In this document: positions 45,799 to 56,124 of the stretch, in pieces | How positions within the stretch are numbered: position 1 is the first letter of the stretch | Layout of the letters: each line of letters opens with the position of its first letter | DNA from: Hysterangium stoloniferum | Taxonomy: Eukaryota > Basidiomycota > Agaricomycetes > Hysterangiales > Hysterangiaceae | Direction of reading: 5' to 3' | Assembly: GCA_015178975.1 (NCBI GenBank) | Contig: WHVD01000031.1 | Span: 682,001 to 746,000 of the forward strand | Length of the DNA stretch: 64,000 nt | Made by a program: the position numbers and the translations under genes | The notes under the pieces: model-generated | The model's input: the letters and a program-made list of their open reading frames with translations, nothing else | The model's database searches: none | Told to the model about the DNA's origin: nothing

Positions 45799-48179
45799 TG
45801 CCGCCAGGGGCCGAAAATATTTGATGCGTTTTGAAAAGGTAGTCGTATGCACTGTTTCAGGCTATCTCCACTTCTTCCTGAAAGTCTCAAGGTTCCCTTT
45901 GGAGTATATGTGGCCAAAAAGACTACTAGAGAAACAGCGTACCTGATAATTGTTTAAGGAACACCATTCACTTTTCCGGTTACTCCTACTGGCATATATA
46001 TGAGCCATAACTCAGCTCTAATTTTCTATAATCACCTAAATGCTGTCCAGCATGGACCTCCTGAAGAGTTTGGGGAAATTGAGAATGTGACTCATTCCCT
46101 CAAGCGCACGAGACTGGCAGTCCTACAGTTTTTAACTGCCAAATCGCAACCACATATTGACACGCTTTTCATATGTATATTAGGAATTATTATTCAGAAA
46201 TTTGTCTTATCCATCTAGAATGAGGGGACCTTTACATATGTACCCCCCAAGTGAGCACATGTTCAACTTACATGTTCGTCCCATATGTGCTAACCCACAC
46301 GAGCTTGTATTAAGCCCTACAGCAATGAGTTAAATGATTGTAACTAGTTGGGGTGCTGTCATCCACTGTGATTGTGGGGCATGGTATTAATCATTATTGA
46401 AAGGCTGACATATTACGGAGGAAGTTGATCGTGGCAGCCATACATAAATTCAGAACATCTCCTTGAAGTGTTGTGAATTTTTATCAATTTACGGACCTGA
46501 CCGGGAGCTCCACGAGAGGGCACTAGGCACCGTCCGTTCGCCGGAATAACCACCTACGTCTGGCCTATGCTCATGCTGATATAGAAAGCTCCATATGGAA
46601 AGAATTGATTTGGACTATATTCCTCGGTTACTTGGCTGCTTAACCTTCCTCATTTGATCTTCATTGGTGATAAAATCGCCTCGTAGTACATATCAGGCTA
46701 CAAAGAAGTCAAGAAGGTGTCATCCAGGTCAAGTTCCACAGCCATACTCAAAAGAAATAATTACACCTTATGCACCCCACACTTAGTTCATCAGTGGTCG
46801 ATAAAATCGCAAATGCAGTGGCGTGCTTGGAGTTGTGCTGGTAATGCCATTCTAGGGTACTCCCACCAATCTTCTTGATGGCCACTTCATCTTCGGCACC
46901 TATATCGTGCCGATGGTATTACGCCCATTCCTTCTGAAAGATAGAAGAAGTGTGATTAATGCTCTCCTTGGCCCTTCCATGCTTGGAAGTTTGTTCTTCG
47001 AGGTGCCTGTCTGTCACAAGTTCAATTTGACGTGCTGACTGTTCAGCTTATCGTAATTTTAATCAGTCATCCTCCTACCCCTTTCTCGATACAAGCTGGG
47101 TCGGCGAGCTCTTTCGCGCAATGCTAGGTAAAGCGGTTACATTTAATTTTAATTTCAAATATTTCATGGATAAAAAATGAAAACCTTCTTTGTCGACGTA
47201 AATAAATACTTTACACTGCTTCCATCGGGTATTCTTTGTTAGATGCGGTATAACTACCCCCAATGATGGTGCTGTCATCTGGCTGGAAGGGAGATATTGG
47301 ATAAGTCGTGGGCCACCAATCAAAATGAAAGCAATCATACCTCATCGACAGGCTGCCCAATTCTTATGGTATTGGGACCATTCGCCACGCGTATACTACT
47401 GAGAGCGGCAATATGGCTAGCGGCCATTCCCGAGCGTAAATTTCTGCGTCCATTTAAACTTAAACCATACCAATTGTGGACCAGCGTCAGTAAGGAGTTG
47501 AATGATCAAATGGACTTACGAGGCGAGAAGAGCATTGGTATATGCTAAACAAATGAATGTAGAGAGAAAGCTTAGTATATGATCCATAAGCTAGTGGCTG
47601 ACTTACAACCACAGCTAATATATGCAAATGCCCAAAAGATAGTGTTGTTGGCATAATCGCATACTATTGATGTAATGGAGTGAGACAGTGTTGTGATTTT
47701 GTCAGACAAAGGCCTCACGAAAATAAGTCCAAATAGTGCCGCGATTCTGCAAAGGATATCAGCTACGTAAATAAAGTGAATACAACGAGATACACGTAGT
47801 CAAAGTTCCAGGGCTGACGGTATACATGATTAGAACATTGATGATTTGGTCCGTTCTAAATGGAAAAAAAGAAACGTAAGGATATGTACGGATTTTTTTC
47901 TAGGTTGTTCCCATGCCTCTTAACACCAGTCCTTCCGCGATGCAAATAGTAGGTTTGAAAACATGCGATGGCCAAGTCACAGGCCGCAGTGGCCCCCAAC
48001 GAAATTCAGGAAGGGATCCAGGAGCAAACTGTAGGATAGCTCCATGATAGATAGATAGAACAAACTGACTTGTTGGATTTTGAGTTGTCCCCAGTTTCGG
48101 GGTTCTTGATGCTACGAGCCCATTAGCTAGCGAGTGAAATGGTACAATCGGTACGTACACTTGTACCACCGCAACTGTT
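45799..48179. other. CpG-containing region without recognised gene
   Basis: Composition is like the host-gene regions, not like the AT-rich repeats, but no family could be assigned. Short open stretches occur on both strands: plus 46000-46218; minus 47340-47075, where an alternative frame reads FDWWPTTYPISPFQPDDSTI and, after a possible intron, CAKELADPACIEKG; minus 48169-47900. These may be exons of one decayed gene on the minus strand. Confidence 0.3.
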
Positions 48180-48222
48180 CCCTAAACCCTAAACCCTAAA
48201 CCCTCTAAACCCTAAACCCTAA
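48180..48222. repeat. Interstitial telomere-like tract (CCCTAAA)n
   Basis: Five copies of CCCTAAA with one CT insertion. This is the 7-bp TTTAGGG type, not the 6-bp TTAGGG usual in fungi. It sits exactly at the junction between CpG-containing sequence and the transposon block. Confidence 0.85.
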
Positions 48223-49495
48223 GCAGTAAGCAACTTCAGAAATTTCATCAACCATAACTTATCTTTACTTAGGGGTGGGTTAAAAGGTTTGATCTCAAAA
48301 TGTGAAGTGAGGGATGCCATGTCCTGCTTACTATTGACAACATTTCTGGGCATTTCATTAATTATGAATCTACCAACATCCATATTGAGCTTTGTAAGCC
48401 AAATCATACACCATTTGTCCAACCCTTAGATGCTGGTATCATTTGGTGCTGTAAAGCACATTATTATGGCAGTTTTTGTCAATGTGAAATTGTGTTAAGA
48501 TCTAAGCCTGAAAAGAGAGGGGCTTGAAGTTGGGAGGACTGATGATAAAAAATGAGTTAATTGGGAGGCTGACAATAGAGATCATACTAGTCAGGAGGTC
48601 CAACTCTACTGTATGTATAAATATAGTGGAGCTTGGCTTCAACTTATGTGTTGCACCCTTGCATGAACTGTTAGGATACTTTGGTATTTCAAACAGAGCA
48701 GATAGTATGATAGAAACAGAGATCAATACTTAGCTCAATTGACCAGAAGGCTGAAGTACTAAGAGTTGAGAAGTAAGGGGTCATGGCTTGCTGAAGACAC
48801 CTAGAGGGTATTATGAGGAGAGGAAAAAGGGCCAAGGATTAGAAGGGGGTAATCTAAGTCAATTTTCAAACTGGAGAACTATAGCATATGTGAAGGAAGC
48901 TTTATACTACAGCTAGATGGATGATCAGACAGCCAATCAAATAAGTGAAGGGTAAAACAGATCAAGGAAAATAGGTGACAAGGTGGAAAAGCACAGTGGA
49001 TTAAATGTGAAGTACTAAAACAATACTAAAGGGTCTGAGGTGGCAAGTAAGATGTATATGTGGAGATGGTGATGGGGGAGTGAACAGGATGGAGATGAAT
49101 GGAAGGCTAATAAGGCTGAACTATAATGAAAGAAGTGTTGGGAGCACTGCTGTGAGCCGTCTGGTGAAATATGCTCAGGAAATATAGTCTGGATGAGCCC
49201 ATACTATATTTCCATTATTATTTCTTCTTTCTCTCTATTTTATTATATAATTATATTAGTTCAATGACCTATGTATGCGGTACATCGACTCTTGTGGGCA
49301 CATACACGCCAGACTTTTGTATTCTAGCACCCGTAATTAGAACTCAGACACTTTTTACCCCACAACCATGACTTATCCAGACACCCAGTTAGTGTCCTGT
49401 AAGTTGTGATTGGGGTATCATCTCGACCATCACAGACGGGCTTTAACTATCTACACAATCAGAGTTTTGAACTGTACCAGTCGAAACTCCATCTA

Positions 49496-51094
49496 CAGTA
49501 GGCAACAAAACCCTTACAATATTTTGCACCTTTTGAAAGACATGGCTATTCCTCCAGGAATAAATTCTGTAAATTGCTGAAAATATTATGTAATATACTT
49601 CAACATCATACCCTCCAGAAATGCAAAGCCACAAGGCACCATGTCTTTATTTGGTAAGTCCACATCACACACAAACCAATAGATTATTGTAAGGGTTTTG
49701 TTGCACACTATTTTGAGACTATTATTACAAGAAATTAGTATTTAGTATGGCCCCTCTTTGCTCTAATCACTGCTGCAAGTCTTCTAGGCATACTTTCAAT
49801 AAGCTTCTGACACTCCTCCTCTGGAATCTCTTCCCACACCTCCTGCACCCTCTCCCACAGTTCATGAACACTATTTTCAGGCTGTTCATACTCCCCCAGC
49901 TTCTTTTTGACATGATTCCACAGATGTTCAATAGGATTCATGCCAGGAGATTGTGCAGGCACATGAGGACTGTAACATCATGGTCAGTGAACCATTTCTG
50001 GGCCTTTTTGCTGGTGTGTTTGGGGTCATTATCTTGTTGAAACACAATGTCAGCCACTCTTTGTTGTAATATTTGAGGGTTTGCTGGAGTTCATCATCCA
50101 GGATCTCCACATAAAACTCAGCATCCATTCTCCCATCAATCTTGATTGCAAATCCAACCCCATCCCAGCCCATGCATCCCCACATCATCAGGTTTCCTCC
50201 TCCAAACTTGACTGTTCCCTCTACTAACCTATCATTTAACCTCTCACCCACATTTTTCCACACATATTTCCTTCCATCTGATCCCAGCCTATTAATATTA
50301 GCCTCATCAGACCATATGACCCTCTTCCAGTCCTCCAGGGTCCATTGCAAATGCCTTTCTGCAAACTCCAATTGAGATTTCCGATGTTGAGGTTTGAGAA
50401 GTGGCCTTTTTCTCTTTACCACAGCCCTCATGCCTATAGTTTTGGGGTGGCAATGCACTGTTTGTGAAGTAATAGGAGTGTTGATGATGTCTATAAGTTT
50501 CTTGGTTGCCTGTGTGGCATTATCAACCTTCCCCATGCAAATTATTCTTCTAGCATAGGTAATATTGGCTGTGGTAAGCTTTGTAGGATGGCCACCAGAG
50601 CATTTGGGGAGGTCAGGGTGATGCTCAGAGTGAATACAACTGATGGTGGCACTTCTGAGATGAGTTTGGTAACATATTTGAGCTCCAGAAATGCCAGAGT
50701 CAAGTAGAGTAAGAACATGTTGGATTTGGCTGGAGGAGAGCTTTTTCATTATGAGTAGGGTGATTGTGGGATTCCAACTGGTTGCTTTCATTTTATATAC
50801 ATTGAGGAAGAGTGGTCACATGACTTTGTTGAACTTTATAAACAAAGTCATGTGACTAGGACCCATTTTGAACTTTAAAAATGTGTGCAACAAAATCCTT
50901 ACAATGAGCTATTGGTTTGTGTGTGATGTGGACTTACCAAATAAGGATGTGGTGCTTGTGGCTGTGCATTTCTGGAGGGTATGATGTTGAAGTATATTAC
51001 ATAATACTTTCGGCATTTTACAGAATTTATTTCTGGAGGAATAGCTATGTCTTTCAAAAAGTACAAAACATTGTAAGGGTTTTGTTGCCTACTG
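49496..51094 (-). mobile_element. Tc1-like element, 1599 bp, TA duplication
   Basis: Terminal inverted repeats of about 212 bp (49496-49708 and 50883-51094) begin CAGTAGGCAACAAAACCC; TA flanks both ends. Each arm is itself bounded by inverted copies of its terminal 25 bp. The interior encodes one transposase on the minus strand. Confidence 0.93.
49735..50791 (-). pseudogene. Tc1-like DDE transposase with two frameshifts
   Basis: The N-terminal helix-turn-helix region (SSSQIQHVLTLLDSGISGAQ) and a basic linker (KCSGGHPTKLT) are followed by the catalytic domain: first Asp in VIWSDEANINRLGSDG, second in FQQDNDPKHTSKKAQKWF (readable after a frameshift near 50045), third block SPGMNPIEHLW (after another shift near 49965). 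The spacing fits the DD34E class. The stop is at 49735. All three catalytic residues survive, so only the frameshifts appear to inactivate it; possibly young. It cuts and pastes DNA at TA. Confidence 0.85.
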
Positions 51095-52437
51095 TATACA
51101 TATCTCAATTCGCATGGACCACATCTGTGCTACTCTATTATTCAACTCTCATTACTCTTTTCGACACTCGAGCAGTCATTCGGAATCACACTTAACAGTC
51201 GATTCCCTTTATTCGTTTTAGCGCTCTACTCCACTTTAGATAGCTACTTCACTCAAACATATTGAACTAAGTAGTCAATACTCATTCAGTGTGTATTAGA
51301 CTTAGACAGTCAATACATCTATGTGTTGTACCTAAACGGTCAATATTCTTCATATATAGAACAGTTAGAACTTTCACCACTCTTCACAACTGCAGGCAGT
51401 GATACTATAGGCAGGAGTACTGATAATGAGATAATGGAGGGTTTTCGAGTCCAGAACAGGTTGTGGTGATCCAAAATGATGGGGATCCTATCAAATTGAG
51501 CTCAATGAAGCTGGGGAACATGAAATCTACAAGATAAAATTGCTTGAAGGGATGGTGATGGCTGAAGAAGCATGGAAAGCTGTGATGATGGAAATAATCC
51601 AGCATTGCTGGGATCATACAAAAGTCCAACCAGATTGGAATGATCCACCAACACCTCACTCTGATCCTAATGCCTGGAACATTTTGCATTGGTTTGCAGA
51701 TTCTGATATGACTCTTCCTCATGCAGAGGAAAGTTTATTACAACATTTTGGCATGTGCTATCAAGATGAGGACTGGTGTCCCTCCTTGAAAGCAATTATG
51801 GATGCTGAAGGGGATGTTCTAAAAGCACAGCAGGAAATCCAAAAGATATTAGCTGTTTGTGAGCAGCCAAAGCTAACCATCAGGCCACCTGGTGCACATT
51901 CACTCCCAGAGCTAACTGCAGCTGAAGACAAACTGATGGGTTCCATACAAGAACTTTAAAGATGGAATTTCATATTTGGAGGACTCCCATCCATTGATGA
52001 TCTTATTGATCCTGTTGAGGAATGAGAACTAGAAGACTCACCATATGATTTTCAGAAGGGGACACAGATATTGTCAAGCAAGTGGAATATGAGAGCCAGG
52101 TTCAATGTGGCAAACTTATTGAAGTAGACCCTGAAGAGGATGAATATGATGATCTGGACACAATGTCATACATTGTGATGCCATTGAGCTCATTGCCATA
52201 CTTGAATGGCTCACAATCAAGTTTGATAGTGATAGAAAAGCTGACACTTGAACTCAACCATCATTTGTGAAAATTTCATGCTTACTTAAATGAAGAGGAG
52301 TCACTTCAAAGTAACAAACCTATATTGACAACTATTTCACTCATGCTGCTTGATACTATATGTAGTTCATCATATATGTATGAAAATACATTGGTCTTCT
52401 GTCATACTTTTTAGCTGAGGTCACAATTAGTCACACA

Positions 52438-52932
52438 TGTTATGACCAGAAATCCCGCCAGACTCCGGGCACTAACTTATATGCACCCACACCCTATATG
52501 CACCAATTGTCAGTTTACCAGAATTCCCACCCAGACTCCATATGTCAGGCTTGTCTACATTCAACCCCATTATGTTGTGTATCAGTCACTGGAATACCCA
52601 CCGGACTCCGTCTCTGTCTATATCTGACCTCGTCCCACGCATCAGTCACTGGACCCCACTTAGAAAACCCGTCATTGCTCTAACTGAGCCCCATTCCTGT
52701 TTTAGTCCAATGACCTGTCACGACTTGGACTCCACTCCCACTCCGTTTCCCGTTATGGTTTATAATTTGTCATGATTCGGACTCCACTCTGTTCTGTCCC
52801 ATTCCTAACAATTTGGTATTTACTATTCTCGTTTTATGTTTTTCTAGTTCTGTTTCATTATTACTGGATTTGGTATGTCATTCATTCCACAGTCTATATA
52901 GTCTGGCAGATGTTGTACATACAATCCAGTCA
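52438..52932 (+). repeat. LTR, family 4
   Basis: Starts TGTTATGACCAG; ends near cagtcagaaaattca. Homologous to 26405-26924 throughout. Contains ctatatagtctggcag near its end, TATA-like. No duplication found, and an alternative end at 52955 (AATAACA) is possible. Confidence 0.65.
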
Positions 52933-53023
52933 GAAAATTCACCCAGAAAATAACAATTTTTGCCTGCCTCAGTCAGTCCATATCTGCACATCCTGTATGT
53001 ATACAGATGGAATGCACAGCTGA

Positions 53024-53222
53024 CACTGGAGGCACCCAAGATTTTTGGAGCTAGAAAACCTTCAGAAAATCTTACTATTTGGCCAAGTTTTCTAAGCATT
53101 TCTTTAACTGAAAAGCTATTTGAAATTTCTGACTTTTAGTAGGTTTTCCTGGGACCAAAAATTGTATCTGAAAAGCCTACAAATTTGCATCCAGAAATTC
53201 TGAGGAAATATTGTTGGATTTA
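53024..53222 (+). repeat. Diverged terminal fragment of a CACTG element
   Basis: CACTGGAGGCACCCAAGATT matches, inverted, the end of the right arm at 4020-3820 with about 80 percent identity and small indels. Only the outer 200 bp are present. Confidence 0.75.
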
Positions 53223-53314
53223 GTACAAATCACTGTGATTTACAGTATAAATTAGTATGTAAATACACTGCAGAGCAGACAATCAGCTACTTATATCATA
53301 GTCATATTCCACTA

Positions 53315-54105
53315 GCCACTACCACCACTGTCACTACTGTCACCACTAGTTACCAACCACTGCTGTTGCCACTGCAACCATCCACCACTGACCACCACTA
53401 CTACTACCTATGTGGGCTCATATGTGCAACAATGAGGTGGAGGAGTGCCATGAAGCATGTCTGGCCCAGAGTGGGAGTGGGGGGTGTGGCAAGGCCTGGT
53501 GTGGGATCAACAGGGTATTCGTCACTGTTGGACCAGTGCATCTTCTTTCTGCTTTCTTGTGTTTTCATGCTTTGTTGGTAGCCAGAGTGTCTCTGCGGCC
53601 CCTGACACTGGCAACTAAGATGCTGCATTGTTGTTTTTTAGGGTGTGTTTCTTCATGGGCATGAATATGTATGGCTGGGTATACCAGTACACAGATGACT
53701 AAATGTGGATTATCCACCACCACCATTACACACACAGAGTGTTGTTAGTCTGTCTGTTTTCTCACATTCGACATTGCTGTATATGCACAATGGTGCAGTT
53801 GACCAGGTGATGATTATGAGCAGGGTGCTGCCTGTATTGTTTGTGCATGCAACAAAGGTGTTACAGGGTATGGTTCTTAAGATTTAGTGTGAATCTGATG
53901 TATCCAAATATGCAGTTGTTGCATTGATGGAAGTGTGGCTGGAGTGATGTAGTGTCTCCCTTTTCATTTTTTTATATTTCCCTTTGGCAGTATCTGACTG
54001 ATTAATTGATGTACATAGATTGGTAAATACAATGCCTCATTCAAAACTAAGGGTTACAGCAGCCTTATCTCTGAGGTCCCCAAAGCCACAGCAGCATCTG
54101 AGGTG
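53315..54105. other. Low-complexity CAC/ACT tract and unrecognised spacer
   Basis: Imperfect cactaccac repeats at 53315-53405. From there to 54105 the sequence is GT-rich with no recognised coding or repeat hallmark. Confidence 0.5.
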
Positions 54106-54109
54106 ATTT

Positions 54110-54780
54110 ATGGCATTCAAGTATATTTCTCAATTAGTCTAATGTTTTGAGCAAAAGGTTCAACCTTCATGCACAGGAGAGCTTATGTGAAGAGATCAGC
54201 TGGATTGTCATTAGTGGAGACATCTGCAATATACACACATTGTTAGACACAATGTCCCGAATAAAATGATAACATATATCAATATGTTTCATTCATGCAT
54301 GGAATTCACCATTTTAGTGATAGTGATTGCCAATTGGTTGTTGCAATAAAGTGAGAGTTGTCAAGTAAGTGGGTGAGAAATTTCTGCAAACAATATGTGT
54401 ATCCACAATACTTCCTTGGTTCTGTAGGTTGCTGCAATATAGTCAGCTTTGGTGCTTTATAGTGCAACAATCAGCTATTTGTTGGAACTCCAGGACACAG
54501 TGCCCCTATCTATCATGAAGATTTAGCCCAAGAGTGAATGGTGGTGTTGCTGTGAATCCCAACCCACATCAGTATAGCCTTCTATACCATTTTACCTCTA
54601 TACCTTGTTCCTCCCCAAGTATTAATGAAAGGTGTTCAGTATAGTTGTTTAGTGCCTGAAGGGGGAAAGTTTTTGAGGGGTTCCCAATGAGTTCATCCTG
54701 GGTTCTGCATGAAGTGAAAGAGCAGTGATACTGCAAATGCAATGTTAGGGCACATGCCAATTACAGTGGACATGAGTAAT
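54110..54780 (-). pseudogene. Ty1/copia RNase H fragment
   Basis: Minus-strand frames read KAEYIAATYRTKEVLWIHKL, SLYCNNQLAITITKMVNSMH and ILIYVIILF, which correspond to the RNase H end of copia pol (STAEAEYIA...W.R.LL, and DNQSAI with D changed to N, then HERTKHIDIRYHFIRD). Frameshifts and stops throughout. Not in phase with the integrase piece at 25 kb. Confidence 0.68.
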
Positions 54781-54889
54781 CCCATTGATTTGTGGTAGGG
54801 CATGTTATGCATCTCTTAATACTGTCTAGACATGCTCAGTATACCCCCAAAATCAGACTGAATCGCAATGGTGGTGGTGGTAGTGGCAG

Positions 54890-55770
54890 TGCTAAATTGC
54901 ATTAAATCACACTGAATCACACTGTTAAAAACAGAAAACTGACTGTTGTCGGTAGACCGATGGGGACTGAACAGAAGGACTTGGCTTCAGCTTATGTGTT
55001 GCACCCTCACAAGTTACTGTCAGGTGTCCTTAAATTTTGGGTGGGCAAAAACTAGTCCTATCAAGTACCTCACAGTGGGTTACCGATTGGGAGCCAAAGG
55101 ATAAGTTAAGTGTCAATCGAGGGTCGGGGGACCAAGGGTGAGTGAGCACAAGCAGAGGTGGAGAGCAGGATACTTAGAGCAAGACTATGAGAGATGTATG
55201 TGAGTGTTCTGAGTTGATATTCTGATTGCCTAGTAATTACATTTACAGTGGGTTTATATACGAGTTATTGGCATCTAGAAACTACTTACTAAGGGAAGAG
55301 TGGCAATACTACTTGGCTAGAACCCAGAAGGTTATGATAATATTGGAAGCCATGATAAACCGAGAGTGGAATTATGAGAAAAGGAAATAGTCCAAGGGTT
55401 ACAAGTATATACAGCATAGGTGAAACATAGCATGGAATGGATCATCATAAGTAAAAGGGGACATATCAAAGCATAACCAGATGGTACGAGTATAACTTGA
55501 CAGGGGCGTAAATGGGGTTTGATCACCATGAGGGTATACATCAGTGTCAGGTTACTGACAGTTGCCAATACGATAATGAGAGCAATAACATGAAATGGTA
55601 GTATCCTCGGGGACCATCGGTTTGTGACAGGGTTGTGACACAGTCATAACACACACCAAATCACACTGAATTGCAGCAGCAGCAGCAGTGCTAAATCACA
55701 CTGAATCACATTGAATCACATTGAATTGCCCTAAATCACACTGAATCATGCTGAATTGCACCACAAATCT
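54890..55770. repeat. Tandem (TGAATCACAC)n array split by an LTR
   Basis: Degenerate 10-11 bp units (aatcacactg) at 54893-54922 and 55652-55765, with CAG/GGT triplet runs. The solo LTR lies inside the array. Confidence 0.75.
54923..55651 (+). repeat. Solo LTR, family 2, target duplication CACAC
   Basis: Starts TGTTAAAAACAG, ends GTCATAACA; CACAC at 54918-54922 and 55652-55656. Because the target is itself repetitive, the duplication alone would be weak, but the ends agree with the other copies of the family. Module GGACTTGGCTTCAGCTTAT at 54979. Confidence 0.88.
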
Positions 55771-56124
55771 AAAAGAATCTACCTGATTCTAAAGGAAATA
55801 TTTCAAATGAATTTTAGCCTCAAAGAGGCGATATGATGTACCACGGGATACACACCGTGACCGTTTTTCTTGGTCTCTCGGCTCCGGTCCGTCGCATGCC
55901 GGTGAAATATCGGTCCATCGTGATAACGAGTGCGAAGTCTGAGGAAAAATGTTTAGTACTCTGTTGCCATTATACTTACTCGCGTGTCTATCGATCCGCG
56001 ATAACCGAGGCGTCGTTCGCTCTCCCGAAACAAGAATGTGTGGCATGTTTTTAGAGAGAAAACATGGGGCGTGCTTGTTCCCCGCATTCCCTCTTCTCTG
56101 CGAAGTTTTCAAGGCCCTCAAACC

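Larger units (their letters stand above)
49151..51388 (-). repeat. Solo LTR, family 1, target duplication ACTGC, interrupted by Tc1 element
   Basis: Minus-strand start TGTGAAGAGTGG at 51388 and end GGCTCACA at 49151; ACTGC at 49146-49150 and 51389-51393. Net length about 637 bp. The Tc1-like element splits it at 49496-51094. Confidence 0.92.
48493..51493 (+). repeat. Solo LTR (family 2-like), target duplication AATTG, itself interrupted
   Basis: Starts TGTTAAGATC, ends CTATCA; AATTG precedes (48488-48492) and follows (51494-51498). Its net length without the inserted LTR is about 760 bp. It carries a variant of the shared module (GAGCTTGGCTTCAACTTAT, 48632). Confidence 0.85.
48225..52270 (+). 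mobile_element. pogo-like (DDE_1) transposase relic, split by nested insertions
   Basis: Left segment (48300-48492): VLLTIDNISGH, where the Asp is the second catalytic residue of pogo/jerky-type transposases, then HTPFVQPLDAGIIWCCKAHY. Right segment (51494-51959, tail to 52270): ELNEAGEHEIYKIKLLEGM, then a helical C-terminus (AEEAWKAVMMEIIQHCW) and an acidic tail with IEVDPEEDEYDD. Removing 48493-51493 plus one AATTG joins the two as FCQCEIELNEAGE in one frame. The N-terminal H-T-H and first Asp were not found. The transposase cuts and pastes the element at TA sites. Confidence 0.8.
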
